A stretch of DNA of 64,000 nucleotides from Leucobacter komagatae (GCF_006716085.1 NZ_VFON01000002.1:372001-436000); one strand, 5' to 3'. Shown: positions 8,726 to 17,775, counted from the first letter of the stretch. The notes: a model not told the origin generated them from the sequence alone. Numbers and translations are program-made.

Positions 8726-9277
8726 ATGCTTCGCACAGACGCCCTTCCGATCACCTCGTCAACTGTCACAATCAGGCCCCTCGCCGCGCGCGACGCCGCA
8801 GCCTATGCCGCGGGCTCCGAAGATGCCGCCGTGCGCCAGTTCGCGCACCTGCCCGAACCCGAGTACACGCCCGATTCCGTGCGCGCCATGGTTTCCGATG
8901 CCGTCGAGCCCGGCATCGCCCGGGGCGACCTCGCGATCCTGACCATCGCCGACGCAGTCACCGACGAGTTCGCCGGCAGCCTCGTCGTCTTCGACGTACG
9001 GCCCGACCAGGCCGAGGTGGGGTTCTGGCTCCACCCCGATCACCGCGGTCGGGGGCTCGCCCTCGCCGCGCTCGAGGCAGCGACCGACTTCGCACGGAAG
9101 AGCGGGCTCACACGCCTCCTGGCAGCAACCACCGTCACCAACGCCGCCTCCCAGCGCACCCTTGAGGCCGCGGGCTTCGCTCGTGGCGAGACCGGGTTCG
9201 ACACCACCCCGTCGGGCGAGACCGTGGAGCTCGTCCACTACGCACTCGACGTGAGGCCAGGCCCGAGCGCGGCGTAA
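8726..9277 (+). CDS. GNAT family N-acetyltransferase
   Basis: 183 residues of RimJ/RimL-like acetyltransferase. The acetyl-CoA binding motif is PDQAEVGFWLHPDHRGRGLALAALEAATDFA (about 93-125), followed by RLLAATTVTNAASQRTLEAAGF. A TAGTTT hexamer ends 6 nt before the ATG, so the mRNA is probably leaderless. It is divergent from a TetR gene that may regulate it. Substrate not identifiable. Confidence 0.88.
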   Translation: MLRTDALPITSSTVTIRPLAARDAAAYAAGSEDAAVRQFAHLPEPEYTPDSVRAMVSDAVEPGIARGDLAILTIADAVTDEFAGSLVVFDVRPDQAEVGFWLHPDHRGRGLALAALEAATDFARKSGLTRLLAATTVTNAASQRTLEAAGFARGETGFDTTPSGETVELVHYALDVRPGPSAA

Positions 9278-9392
9278 GATTGTCGCATCTCACGAATGTC
9301 CCGGCCATCTCCCGTCGAGTCGTACGAGATCCAGCGTTTCGCGGCCCCTTAGTCTCGAAATAGTCGCATTTCTCGATGAGGAGGAGTTTTAC

Positions 9393-10784
9393 ATGGTGGA
9401 GTCACTTGCACAGGTCAGCGCGTGGATCGAGCAGGAGCTTCCGGCCCTGCTCGAGCAGCACAGCGTGCCCGGCGCGAACATCGCGGTACTGAGCGGTGGC
9501 GAGGTCTTCACCACGGCGGGCGGTGTGCTCAACAAGCTCACCGGCGTCGATGTCACGACTGACTCCGTCTTCCAGGTCGGCTCCATCACGAAGGTCTGGA
9601 CAACGACGCTCGTCATGCAGCTCGTCGACGAGGGCCTCGTCGAACTCGACGCCCCGATCCAGCGCTACCTGCCCGACTTCGCGCTCGGCAACGCCGAGGC
9701 CGCGGCGCAGATCACCGTGCGCAACCTGCTCACTCACACCTCAGGGTTCGAGGGCGACGTGTTCATCGCGACCTCGGAGGGCGAAGACGCGGTGAAGCTC
9801 TTCGTCGAGGCGCTCGGCGACATCGCGCAGCTCTTCCCGCCCGGTGAGATGTTCTCGTACAACAACGCGGCGTTCTGCGTGCTCGGCCGCCTCGTCGAGG
9901 TCATCCGCGGCGCGCACTACGAGGCATGCCTACACAAGTATCTCATCGAGCCAATGCAGCTCGCCCGCGCGGTCACCGGCGCGAACGAGGCCATCCGCTT
10001 CCGGGCCGCGGTCGGTCACCTCACGATGGTCGCGGGCGGCGAACCGGAGCCCGCGAAGGAGTGGTCGCTCATTCGCGCGCACTCCCCCGCCGGGTCTGTG
10101 CTCTGCACGAGCGCGGAGGATCTCATGGGCTTCGCCAAACTGCACTTGAACGGCGGGGTCGGCCCCGACGGCACCCAGATCGTGAGCGCCGAGAGCATCG
10201 CCGCGATGCAGGAGCCGCAGGTGCTGCTCCCCGACCTCGGCGACTCGCGCGACAGCTGGGGCCTCGGCTGGCGCCTCTTCGATTGGGCGGGCGGCCGCAC
10301 GATCGGGCACAACGGCGGCACCCTCGGCCAGAGCGCGTTCTTCCGCGTCTTCCCCGATCACGGCGTCGCGATCGCGCTCCTCACGAACGGCGGCAACACT
10401 CAGGCGCTCTACTCCGACCTGGTGCTTCCCGCCGTTGAGCGGCTCACCGGCATCAAGTCGCCGGATGCGCCCGCGGTCTCCGAAGGCACCACCGGCTTCG
10501 ACGCGTCACGCTACGTTGGAACCTATCGCTCGGCCGCGGCCGACACCCACGTCACGCAAGACGAGGATGGCCGTGTCTGGGTCTCGCACGACCTCCAGGG
10601 CATCTTCGCCGAGCTCGGCGTGAAGCCGAAGCCCGTCGAGCTCGCGCACTGGCGCGACGACACCGTGCTCGCGCTCACGACCGACCAGGTCACGATGCCG
10701 CAGTACTCGTTCACGGGTGACGACGGTCACGGCCGCGCCATGTACATGAACAGCGGGCGCACGAGCCGCCGCGTCACCGTGTAG
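9393..10784 (+). CDS. serine hydrolase, class C beta-lactamase fold
   Basis: 463 residues. The catalytic set of the class C/penicillin-binding fold is present: Ser64-x-x-Lys67 in VGSITK, the tyrosine motif YNN in FSYNNAAFCVLG, and HNGG in RTIGHNGGTLGQSA. A small C-terminal domain of about 90 residues (from GFDASRYVGTYRS) follows, as in esterases and D-aminopeptidases of this group. No signal peptide is visible, so a cytoplasmic esterase or peptidase is more likely than a resistance beta-lactamase. AGGAGGAG lies before the ATG. It resembles the C-terminal half of the next gene and is probably its paralog. Confidence 0.87.
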   Translation: MVESLAQVSAWIEQELPALLEQHSVPGANIAVLSGGEVFTTAGGVLNKLTGVDVTTDSVFQVGSITKVWTTTLVMQLVDEGLVELDAPIQRYLPDFALGNAEAAAQITVRNLLTHTSGFEGDVFIATSEGEDAVKLFVEALGDIAQLFPPGEMFSYNNAAFCVLGRLVEVIRGAHYEACLHKYLIEPMQLARAVTGANEAIRFRAAVGHLTMVAGGEPEPAKEWSLIRAHSPAGSVLCTSAEDLMGFAKLHLNGGVGPDGTQIVSAESIAAMQEPQVLLPDLGDSRDSWGLGWRLFDWAGGRTIGHNGGTLGQSAFFRVFPDHGVAIALLTNGGNTQALYSDLVLPAVERLTGIKSPDAPAVSEGTTGFDASRYVGTYRSAAADTHVTQDEDGRVWVSHDLQGIFAELGVKPKPVELAHWRDDTVLALTTDQVTMPQYSFTGDDGHGRAMYMNSGRTSRRVTV

Positions 10785-10848
10785 CGCGCCGCGCCGCGTT
10801 CCTCCGCTTCCCACCCCGCATTCCGCACGCTTCGACCAGGAGACACCC

Positions 10849-13800
10849 ATGACACAGCGCCGTGTTCAGACCGACGAGTTCCTCGACCACCCGCTCCCCG
10901 AGCAGCCCACGCTGTCGCCGGATGGCTCGCAGGTCGTGTACGTGCTGCGCACAACGAACCGCGGTGAGGATCGCGATGAGCGGTCGCTGTGGTTGGCCCC
11001 CACAGCGGGCGGCCCCGCCCGTAGGCTCACCCGTGGCACGGCCGACACGGCGCCCGCGTGGAGCCCCGACGGCACCCGCATCGCGTTCCTGCGCACGCAG
11101 AGCGGCCCGGCTCAGCTGTGGGTGCTCCCGGTCGCCGGGGGCGAGGCCGAGCAGGTCACGAAGCAGCCGCTCGGCGCGGGCCCGCCCGTGTGGAGTGCCG
11201 ACAGCGCGAAGATCGCGTTCAGCGGCCCCATCGACCTCGGCGCGGCTCCGGCTGACGGAGACACCCCCTCGCCGACGTTGCGCACCCAGCCGATCGTCAC
11301 TGACCGCCTGTTTTACAAGGCCGACGGCTCAGGCTTTCTTGGCGCGGTGCGCACGCACCTGCACGTCGTTGACCTCGCGGGGGGCACGACCACCCGCATG
11401 ACCACCGGCGACTGGCTCGCGGGCCGCCCCGTGTGGTCGCCTGACGGCTCGCAGCTCGCGTTCACGAGCAGCAAGACACCGGGCAGCGACCTCGACCTCA
11501 CCAGCGTCGTCTATCTCGTACCGGTGAACCGCCCGCTGGCATCACCGCGCGCGCTCAGCCCCCTCGGCGGGCAGTACTCGGTCACGACCTGGTCGCCAGA
11601 CGGGGCCGAGGTCATTGCCGTCGGGCGCGACAACACCGAGGTCGGCAATGCGAGCCTCTTCGCGATCCCGCTCGATGGCTCGCCCGCACGCAACCTCACG
11701 CTGCCGCTCGATCGCAATGTCATGCAGGGCGCGCCGGGCTACCCGGGCGCGCTGCCGCAGTACGGTGCAGACGGCTCAACGCTCGTGTTCTGTGCCCGCG
11801 AGAGCGGCTACACGAACCTCTACGTGACCGACCCCTCCGGGTTCTCCCCGCGCTCCCTCGTTGGCGGGGCAGCGAACATCTCCGGCGTTTCGGTCGCGGG
11901 GTCGCAGGCTGCCATCGTGCTCGGCACCGAGACGAGCTTCGGCGAGATCGCGGTCGTTGACCTCGTGTCGGGCACCGTCACGGTGCTCACTGACTACACA
12001 CCAGAGGATTCTGGCGTCATCGTCGCCGAGCCGCGAAGCTTCACCATTTCTGACGGCACCACCGTGCACGGCTGGCTGCGCCGCGACCCGTCACTCTCGG
12101 GCCCGCTGCCCCTGCTGCTCGACGTGCACGGCGGCCCGCACAACGCATGGAACGGCGTCGCCGAGACCGTGCACGCCTATCACCACGAGCTCGTGAACCG
12201 TGGCTGGGCGGTGCTCACGCTCAACCCGCGCGGCAGCGATGGCTACGGCGAAGCGTTCATGCGCGGCGTCTTGGGCGTCTGGGGTCACGGTGACGCGAAC
12301 GACTTCCTCGAGCCTCTCGACGCGCTCGTCGCAGAGGGCGTCGCAGACGCCGACCGCCTCGCGATCACCGGCTATAGCTACGGCGGGTTCACGACGTGCT
12401 ACCTCACCTCGCGCGACCAGCGCTTCGCGGCCGCGGTCGCCGGCGGCGTCGTCTCTGACCTCGCGAGCCTCGCCGGCACCTCCGACGTCGGTCACTTCAT
12501 CTCGCAGTTCGAAAACCTCTCGCTCCCCTGGCAGACGCCCGAGGTGACGGCGCCCCAGTCGCCGATCACGAAGGTCGGCGACGTGCGGACCCCGACGCTC
12601 ATTGTGCACGGCGGGGAGGATCACCGCTGCCCCGTCGGCCAGGCCGAGCAGTGGTTCACCGCCCTACGGGAACAGGGCGTGCCGACAGAGCTCGTGCTCT
12701 ACCCAGGCGGGGCCCACGGCTTCCTGTCGAACGGCCGCCCCTCGCACCGCGCCGATTGGAACCGGCGCATCGTCGACTGGGTCGTGCGCCACGTGCCGGA
12801 GGCGGGAAAGCCAGTGCGCACCGCTGCACTCGACGCCGCGCACTGGCAGCAGCGTCTGAGCGAGCTCGCGACGCTGCACGGGATTCCCGGTGCGACGCTC
12901 GGCATCCTGCGTCTCGGCGAAGACCCTGCGTTCGCCAGCCACGGCATCCTCAACGTGAACACTGGCGTCGAGACGACGAACGACTCCGTGTTCCAGATCG
13001 GCTCCATCACGAAGGTGTGGACCGCGACGGTCACGATGCAGCTCATCGACGAGGGCAAGCTCTCGCTTGACACCCGGGTCGTCGACATCATCCCTGAATT
13101 CGCGGTCGCAGACGAGGGCCAAGCCGAGCTCATCACGATCCACCACCTGCTCACGCACACGAACGGCATCGACGGCGACAACTACAACGATCTCGGCCGC
13201 GGCGACGACTGCCTCGAGAAGTACGTTGCGTCGCTCGCCGAGGCGCCGCTCAACCACCCCGTGGGCGCGACGTTCTCGTACTCGAACGCGGGCTACGCGC
13301 TGCTCGGCCGCATCATCGAGGTCGTCACCGGCAAAAACTGGGACGAGGCGATGCGCGAGCGGCTGTACACGCCGCTCGGGCTGAAGCACACGAGCACCCT
13401 CCCGGAGGATGCGCTGCGCCAGCGCGCCGCCTTCGGCCACCTCGGGCGTGACGAGAGCGGGCCGCTGCTCGCGCCCCGCTGGTCACTGCCGCGCTCGCTC
13501 GGCCCCTCAGGCATCATCAACTCGTCAACCGCTGACGTGCTCGAGTTCGTGCGGATGCACCTGGAGGGCGGCGTGGCTGCCAACGGCACGCGTGTGCTCT
13601 CGGCTGAGAGCGCCAAACAGATGACCGAGTTCCAGGTCGCGCTGCCCGACACGACCGTGCTCGGCGACTCCTGGGGACTCGGGTGGATCCGCTACGACTG
13701 GAACGGGACGAGGCTCTTCGGCCACGACGGCGGCACCGTCGGTCAGGCCGCGATCTTGCGCGTGCTCCCCGAGGCCGGTCTCGCGGTCGTGATGCTCACG

Positions 13801-14190
13801 AACGGCGGCGCGATCCGCGAGGTGTACCGCGAGCTCTTCAACGAAATCTTCGAGGAGCTGGGAGGCGTCTCGCTGCCAGCCGCCTTCGCTCCACCGGAGG
13901 TTCCGTTCGAGACCGACGTCTCAGAATACGTCGGTGAGTACAAGCGGGCGAGCGTCGAGATGGAGGCGTTCGTGAAGGATGGCGCGCTTCGCGCCTCGAG
14001 CAGGATCACCGGCATCGCCGCAACCTTCGTCGCTCAGTCGGCGGCGGAGTACGACCTCCCCCCGGTGAGCGACGGACTCTTCGCGGTCGGCGGCCCCGGC
14101 GCGTGGACCTCGGTGAAGTTCTACACGCTGCCGAACGGCGACAAGTACATCCACTCGGGCGGTCGCGCGGTGCGGAAGGTCTCGAGCTAG
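10849..14190 (+). CDS. S9 family prolyl oligopeptidase fused to a class C beta-lactamase-fold hydrolase
   Basis: 1113 residues with two complete serine hydrolases in one chain. Residues about 1-400 form a beta-propeller with TolB-like repeats (PAWSPDGTRIAFLR, PVWSPDGSQLAFTS, TTWSPDGAEVIAVG). Residues about 400-660 are the alpha/beta-hydrolase domain with Ser510 in GYSYGG, Asp591 in GGEDHR and His623 in GGAHGF. Residues about 680-1113 are a beta-lactamase fold with Ser719-x-x-Lys722, Tyr811-Ser-Asn813 and HDGG at 959-962, plus a small C-terminal domain. All catalytic residues are intact. It starts 64 nt after the single-domain serine hydrolase with AGGAGA at the ATG. No signal peptide. A peptide-processing role is inference. 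Confidence 0.9.
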   Translation: MTQRRVQTDEFLDHPLPEQPTLSPDGSQVVYVLRTTNRGEDRDERSLWLAPTAGGPARRLTRGTADTAPAWSPDGTRIAFLRTQSGPAQLWVLPVAGGEAEQVTKQPLGAGPPVWSADSAKIAFSGPIDLGAAPADGDTPSPTLRTQPIVTDRLFYKADGSGFLGAVRTHLHVVDLAGGTTTRMTTGDWLAGRPVWSPDGSQLAFTSSKTPGSDLDLTSVVYLVPVNRPLASPRALSPLGGQYSVTTWSPDGAEVIAVGRDNTEVGNASLFAIPLDGSPARNLTLPLDRNVMQGAPGYPGALPQYGADGSTLVFCARESGYTNLYVTDPSGFSPRSLVGGAANISGVSVAGSQAAIVLGTETSFGEIAVVDLVSGTVTVLTDYTPEDSGVIVAEPRSFTISDGTTVHGWLRRDPSLSGPLPLLLDVHGGPHNAWNGVAETVHAYHHELVNRGWAVLTLNPRGSDGYGEAFMRGVLGVWGHGDANDFLEPLDALVAEGVADADRLAITGYSYGGFTTCYLTSRDQRFAAAVAGGVVSDLASLAGTSDVGHFISQFENLSLPWQTPEVTAPQSPITKVGDVRTPTLIVHGGEDHRCPVGQAEQWFTALREQGVPTELVLYPGGAHGFLSNGRPSHRADWNRRIVDWVVRHVPEAGKPVRTAALDAAHWQQRLSELATLHGIPGATLGILRLGEDPAFASHGILNVNTGVETTNDSVFQIGSITKVWTATVTMQLIDEGKLSLDTRVVDIIPEFAVADEGQAELITIHHLLTHTNGIDGDNYNDLGRGDDCLEKYVASLAEAPLNHPVGATFSYSNAGYALLGRIIEVVTGKNWDEAMRERLYTPLGLKHTSTLPEDALRQRAAFGHLGRDESGPLLAPRWSLPRSLGPSGIINSSTADVLEFVRMHLEGGVAANGTRVLSAESAKQMTEFQVALPDTTVLGDSWGLGWIRYDWNGTRLFGHDGGTVGQAAILRVLPEAGLAVVMLTNGGAIREVYRELFNEIFEELGGVSLPAAFAPPEVPFETDVSEYVGEYKRASVEMEAFVKDGALRASSRITGIAATFVAQSAAEYDLPPVSDGLFAVGGPGAWTSVKFYTLPNGDKYIHSGGRAVRKVSS

Positions 14191-15596
14191 GCCATCCGGT
14201 CGAGCACCCCACCGATCACCCTGGCGGCTTCTGGGAAGGCGCCAGGGTTCGGGCCTGAGTAGTTCAGCCTGACGAACACCCCCGCCGGCTCTGCGGGGAA
14301 CCACTCGTCGCCCGCGGCGACGAGCACCCGCTCGTCCTCGCACGACCGCAAGAACTCGGGTAAGTAAACGCCGTCGGGGAGGCGGAACCACAGGTTCAGG
14401 CCGCCCTGCGGAACCCACTCGAGGTGCGCCCGCGGGGCGTGCTCAGCCATGCTGTCAATGAGCAGGTCACGGCGGGCGCGCAGCTGGTCGCGCAGGCTCC
14501 GCAAGTGTGTGGCCCACCCGGGTTGCGTCACGACGTCGAGGGCGGCGGCCTGGAGCACGCCGCTCACGTACATCGACGTCGCGGCTCGCTCGGTCAGTAT
14601 CCGCTCTCTGACCGGGCCCCTGGCAACGATTCCGGCGATCCTGATCGCGGGGGAGACGCTCTTGGTAAGCGAACGCACGTAGACCACGTGCCCCGAGTCG
14701 TCGTGCGCAGCGACGGGCGCAGGGTTCGTGCCGATGCCGAAGTCGTGGGCCCAGTCGTCTTCGATGAGGAACGCGCCGTGCTTCCGTACAACGTCGAGGA
14801 TCTCGCGGGCGCGGGCGGCGGGCCACTGCGCCCCGCTCGGGTTTGCGTAGTTCGGCTGCGCGTAGAACGCGCGCGCCCCGGTCTCGTCGAACGCGCGTGC
14901 GAGGTCGTCTGGGTCGGGGCCGTGTTTGCCGCTGACGACGGGCACGATGCGCACCCCCGCCTGAGAGGCCGCAAGGATCGCGCCCCAGTACGTCGGCGAC
15001 TCAACAAGCAGCGGCTGCCCCGCGCCCACGAGAGCGCGGAACGTTGCGCTCAACCCACTCTGGCTCCCCGGGAGCACAATGACGTCGCTCGCGGCGGGCG
15101 GCGTGACCCCGACGGGCGTTGCTGTAGCGAGCTCCTGCGCGAACCAGGCCTGGAGTTCGGGCAGGCCCGCGACCGGCGAGCGCGAGACCGCGGCGTCGCT
15201 GCGCGCAGCCCGGGTGAGAGCCGCGCGGATGAGCCGCTCTGGCAGCAGTTCGCGGTCTGGGTAGCCTGCGTGGAGCGGGATAACTCCGTGTACGGTGTCG
15301 CGCATGGTGCCCGACGCCCTCGGTAGCCGAGTCTGCGGCGAGCGCAGCGCCCCGGTCTGCCAGCTGAAGTCGAGCGGGCGCGCGGTGCGGACGGCGCGAA
15401 CGAACGTACCGGCGCCAGGCCGGCTCTCGACGAGACCCCGACCGCTCAGTGTGCGCAGCGCCTTCTGCACGGTGACCGGGCTCGCCCCGTACTCGGCGAC
15501 GAGCGAGCGGGTCGACGGGAGCCGTGCGCCTGCCGGGGCGCCTGCGATCCACTCGAGGAGTCCCGTGACGATGCGCGAGCTGCTATCGTTATTCAT
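14187..15596 (-). CDS. MocR-type GntR regulator with aminotransferase domain
   Basis: 469 residues. The GntR winged helix (about 1-75) includes RLPSTRSLVAEYGASPVTVQKALRTLSGRGLVESRPGAGTFV. A fold-type I aminotransferase domain follows, with YAQPNYANPSG, EDDWAHDFG and the PLP lysine in RSLTKSVSP. MocR proteins are PLP-binding transcription factors. The ATG shares CATG with the start of the divergent EamA gene; a TATTAT hexamer ends 5 nt upstream and no ribosome site is present, so the mRNA is probably leaderless. A perfect 12-bp palindrome 11 nt upstream is the likely operator. The stop overlaps the convergent S9 fusion gene by 4 nt. Confidence 0.88.
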   Translation of the reverse strand: MNNDSSSRIVTGLLEWIAGAPAGARLPSTRSLVAEYGASPVTVQKALRTLSGRGLVESRPGAGTFVRAVRTARPLDFSWQTGALRSPQTRLPRASGTMRDTVHGVIPLHAGYPDRELLPERLIRAALTRAARSDAAVSRSPVAGLPELQAWFAQELATATPVGVTPPAASDVIVLPGSQSGLSATFRALVGAGQPLLVESPTYWGAILAASQAGVRIVPVVSGKHGPDPDDLARAFDETGARAFYAQPNYANPSGAQWPAARAREILDVVRKHGAFLIEDDWAHDFGIGTNPAPVAAHDDSGHVVYVRSLTKSVSPAIRIAGIVARGPVRERILTERAATSMYVSGVLQAAALDVVTQPGWATHLRSLRDQLRARRDLLIDSMAEHAPRAHLEWVPQGGLNLWFRLPDGVYLPEFLRSCEDERVLVAAGDEWFPAEPAGVFVRLNYSGPNPGAFPEAARVIGGVLDRMA

Positions 15597-15618
15597 GAAG
15601 AATAATAGTAGCGCTACT
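15584..15618. promoter_or_regulatory. Overlapping divergent promoters and MocR operator
   Basis: Plus strand TATCGT (15584-15589) ends 5 nt before the EamA ATG at 15595. Minus strand TATTAT (15602-15607) ends 5 nt before the MocR ATG at 15596. The two ATGs share CATG (15594-15597). A perfect palindrome AGTAGCGCTACT (15607-15618) abuts the MocR -10 and is the likely operator. Confidence 0.65.
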
Positions 15619-16629
15619 CAAGTTTCGCCGCCACCGATATCGTCTGCCCTCGCGCCGTCTCCACCCCGGCCTGGCCGCGCCTCCGGCCTCCCCTCGGGGT
15701 TGCTCTGGGGCTTTCTCGGCGTCTTCGCGTTCTCGTTCACGGTCCCGTTCACAAGCATTGCGCTGGGTGGGCTGTCGCCGCTCTTCGTCGCCGCGGCCCG
15801 CGCCGTCGTCGCGGGTGTGCTCGCGGCACTCGCCCTCGGGGTCACTCGGCAACGGCTTCCGCGCCTCGCCCAGTGGCTGCGCCTCTCGATCGTCGCGCTG
15901 GGCGTTGTCGTCGGGTTTCCACTACTTACCTCGCTGGCGCTCACGACGAGCTCAGCAAGCCACGGTGCTGTCATCGTTGCGCTGTTGCCCGCGGCGACGG
16001 CGGTCGTCGTTGTGGTGCGTACCGGGGAACGACCGGGGCGCATGTTCTGGCTCGCCGCGACCCTCGGCGCGGCTGCCGCTGTCGCCTTCGCCGCACTGCA
16101 GACGGGTGGGGCCTGGCAGCTGTCGTGGCACGATCTGCTGCTCTTCGGGGCCGTCATCGCCGCGGCGTTCGGGTACGCGGAGGGCGGGCTCCTCGCGCGC
16201 GAGCTCGGGGCCTGGCAGACAATCTCGTGGGCGCTCGTGCTCGCCTTCCCCGTCATGCTCGTGCTGACGATCATCTCGGTGCTCGCCTCGCCGCCGCACG
16301 CAACCGTTACCCAGTGGGCGGCGTTCGCGTACCTGGGCGTCGTTAGCATGTTCCTCGGTTTCTTCGCATGGTACCGCGGCCTCGAGATCGGCCCGATGGC
16401 ACAGGTGAGCCAGGTACAGCTCACGCAACCGGTGATGAGCATCGCCTGGGCAGCCCTACTGCTTGGGGAGCCGCTCACGCTCGTCACCGTCGGGGGCGGC
16501 CTCGCCGTCGTCGCGTGTGCGGCGCTCGCGGTGCGGTCGCGGGGCAGGCGTGGCGCGGCACGGGGTGGCGCAGCACGGGGTAGCTCCGCACGGGGTAGCT
16601 CCGCAGAGGTTAGCGAGGAGCAGCGGTGA
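15595..16629 (+). CDS. EamA/DMT superfamily transporter
   Basis: 344 residues with about ten transmembrane helices in two EamA repeats (about 28-155 and 165-300). Typical elements are GFLGVFAFSFTVPFTSIALGGL and, near the end, FLGFFAWYRGLEIGPMAQVSQVQLTQPVMSIAWA. It probably exports amino acids or related metabolites. The start ATG overlaps the MocR start (CATG) and has TATCGT ending 5 nt upstream, the leaderless arrangement; the first 25 or so residues are polar and overlap the regulator's promoter and operator. The C-terminal tail is encoded by four 15-nt repeats (RGAARGGAARGSSARGSS). The DHDPS-like gene follows with a GTGA overlap. Confidence 0.85.
   Translation: MKNNSSATQVSPPPISSALAPSPPRPGRASGLPSGLLWGFLGVFAFSFTVPFTSIALGGLSPLFVAAARAVVAGVLAALALGVTRQRLPRLAQWLRLSIVALGVVVGFPLLTSLALTTSSASHGAVIVALLPAATAVVVVVRTGERPGRMFWLAATLGAAAAVAFAALQTGGAWQLSWHDLLLFGAVIAAAFGYAEGGLLARELGAWQTISWALVLAFPVMLVLTIISVLASPPHATVTQWAAFAYLGVVSMFLGFFAWYRGLEIGPMAQVSQVQLTQPVMSIAWAALLLGEPLTLVTVGGGLAVVACAALAVRSRGRRGAARGGAARGSSARGSSAEVSEEQR
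16553..16612. repeat. Four 15-nt in-frame repeats at the EamA C terminus
   Basis: Units of the type GCTCCGCACGGGGTA, in frame, encode the RGAARGGAARGSSARGSS-like tail. Confidence 0.8.
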
Positions 16630-17588
16630 GGTTCACGGGACTCTGCGCGTTTCCGCTGACGCCCCTAACACCTCTGACGCCTCTGAGACCGCTGACGCCC
16701 TTGACGCCGCCGCTCGCGGCTCCGAGCCCTGCAAGTTTCGCGGTCGACGAGGGGGCGTACGTTGGGCTCGTTGAGCGACTGGTCGATGCCCGGGTCGATT
16801 CAATCGGCGCGCTCGGCTCGACCGGCAACTACGCGTACCTGTCGCGCTCCGAGCGCGCCCGCATTGCTGAGCTCACTGTCGAGGCCGCCGGGGGCGTTCC
16901 CGTCGTCGTCGGGGTGAGCGCACTGAGCACACGGGACGTGCTCGCCCACGTTGCTGACGCACAACGGGCTGGCGCCTCTGGGGTACTGCTCGCACCAATG
17001 TCGTACCAGCGACTTACTCAGGAGGAGGCGTTCGGACTGTACGAGACCGTCGCAGCAGAACTGTCGGTGCCCCTCGTCGTCTACGACAACCCGACGACGA
17101 CGGGGTTCACCTTTACACTCGAGCTCCACGGACGCATTGCTGAGCTGCCTGGTGTCACGTCGATCAAGATCCCACCGGTCCCGACCTCGCCCGACGCCGC
17201 ACGGGCGACCCTGGCCCACTACCGCGAGCACGTCTCAAACGTGGTTACGCTCGGGGTGAGTGGCGACGGCTCGGCTGCCGCGGGGCTTCTCTCCGGCTGT
17301 GACGCCTGGTACAGCGTGCTCGCCGGTGTGCTTCCGCGCGAGTGCCAAGCCCTCACCCTCGCTGCCCGCGCGGGTGACTCGGTGACCGCGCACGCGATCT
17401 CGGCACGGTTCGCGCCGCTCTGGGAGCTCTTCGCCACCCACGGGAGTCTGCGCGTCGTAACTGCGGTGGCTGAGGTGCTCGGCCTCATCGGGTCGGGCTC
17501 GCTTCCGCACCCCGTACGCGGGCTCGACGCGGTTGGCCGACGGGCGGTGCTTCGTGCCCTCGAGGCCGCGGGTGTCGTCGAGGGCTGA
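16626..17588 (+). CDS. dihydrodipicolinate synthase family aldolase/lyase with PLT-repeat insert
   Basis: 320 residues of the DapA/NanA (beta/alpha)8 family, class I aldolases that form a Schiff base with a 2-keto acid. The phosphate/keto-acid loop is GALGSTGNYAYLS, the tyrosine is in LVVYDNPTTTGF and the Schiff-base lysine is in GVTSIKIPP. The first strand FTGLCAFPLTP is followed by an unusual proline/leucine/threonine insert encoded by six 9-nt repeats. GTG start with GAGGAG upstream, overlapping the EamA stop, so it is co-transcribed with the transporter under the MocR regulator. The substrate is not lysine-pathway specific by context. Confidence 0.85.
   Translation: MRFTGLCAFPLTPLTPLTPLRPLTPLTPPLAAPSPASFAVDEGAYVGLVERLVDARVDSIGALGSTGNYAYLSRSERARIAELTVEAAGGVPVVVGVSALSTRDVLAHVADAQRAGASGVLLAPMSYQRLTQEEAFGLYETVAAELSVPLVVYDNPTTTGFTFTLELHGRIAELPGVTSIKIPPVPTSPDAARATLAHYREHVSNVVTLGVSGDGSAAAGLLSGCDAWYSVLAGVLPRECQALTLAARAGDSVTAHAISARFAPLWELFATHGSLRVVTAVAEVLGLIGSGSLPHPVRGLDAVGRRAVLRALEAAGVVEG
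16653..16706. repeat. Six 9-nt in-frame repeats in the DHDPS-like gene
   Basis: Units such as CCGCTGACG, CCTCTGACG and CCCTTGACG encode P-L-T tripeptides just after the first beta strand. Confidence 0.85.
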
Positions 17589-17607
17589 GGCCGGGCCGGG
17601 GCTCAGC
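17584..17607. terminator. Small hairpin after the DHDPS-like gene
   Basis: GCTGAG, 12-nt G/C-rich loop, CTCAGC, overlapping the stop codon. Confidence 0.45.
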
Positions 17608-17617
17608 ATTCGCCGAA

Positions 17618-17686
17618 CACCCCCTTCCCCGCACGGCCACCCCTTCCAGACGGTTTCTAAGGGGCTTTCCTGCGGGGAAGGGGGTG
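17618..17686. repeat. Large inverted repeat (16-bp perfect arms) with nested hairpin
   Basis: CACCCCCTTCCCCGCA (17618-17633) and its exact complement TGCGGGGAAGGGGGTG (17671-17686). Inside the 37-nt loop CCCCTT (17640-17645) pairs with AAGGGG (17659-17664). It lies in the 187-bp gap before yaeQ. Function unknown; a terminator, a structured RNA or a REP-like element are possible. Confidence 0.8.
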
Positions 17687-17775
17687 ACTTGCGGCGTGGG
17701 AGGCCGGCTGGAGGCCAGAAGGGCGGCCGGAGGCGGGACGAAAGTGGGCAAGCAGGCCGGGTAAACTCGATAACC

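Noticed and set aside
8689..8726. Possible TetR operator between TetR and GNAT
   Set aside because: Only about 10 of 15 positions pair (CTTAACCTACCTATG against the opposite arm); too weak to call.
9393..10784. Antibiotic-resistance beta-lactamase
   Set aside because: No signal peptide and an extra C-terminal domain; it fits an intracellular esterase/peptidase of the same fold better.
12664..13440. 258-residue minus-strand open frame inside the S9 fusion gene
   Set aside because: Shadow: no recognisable domain, and the plus strand holds intact catalytic motifs.
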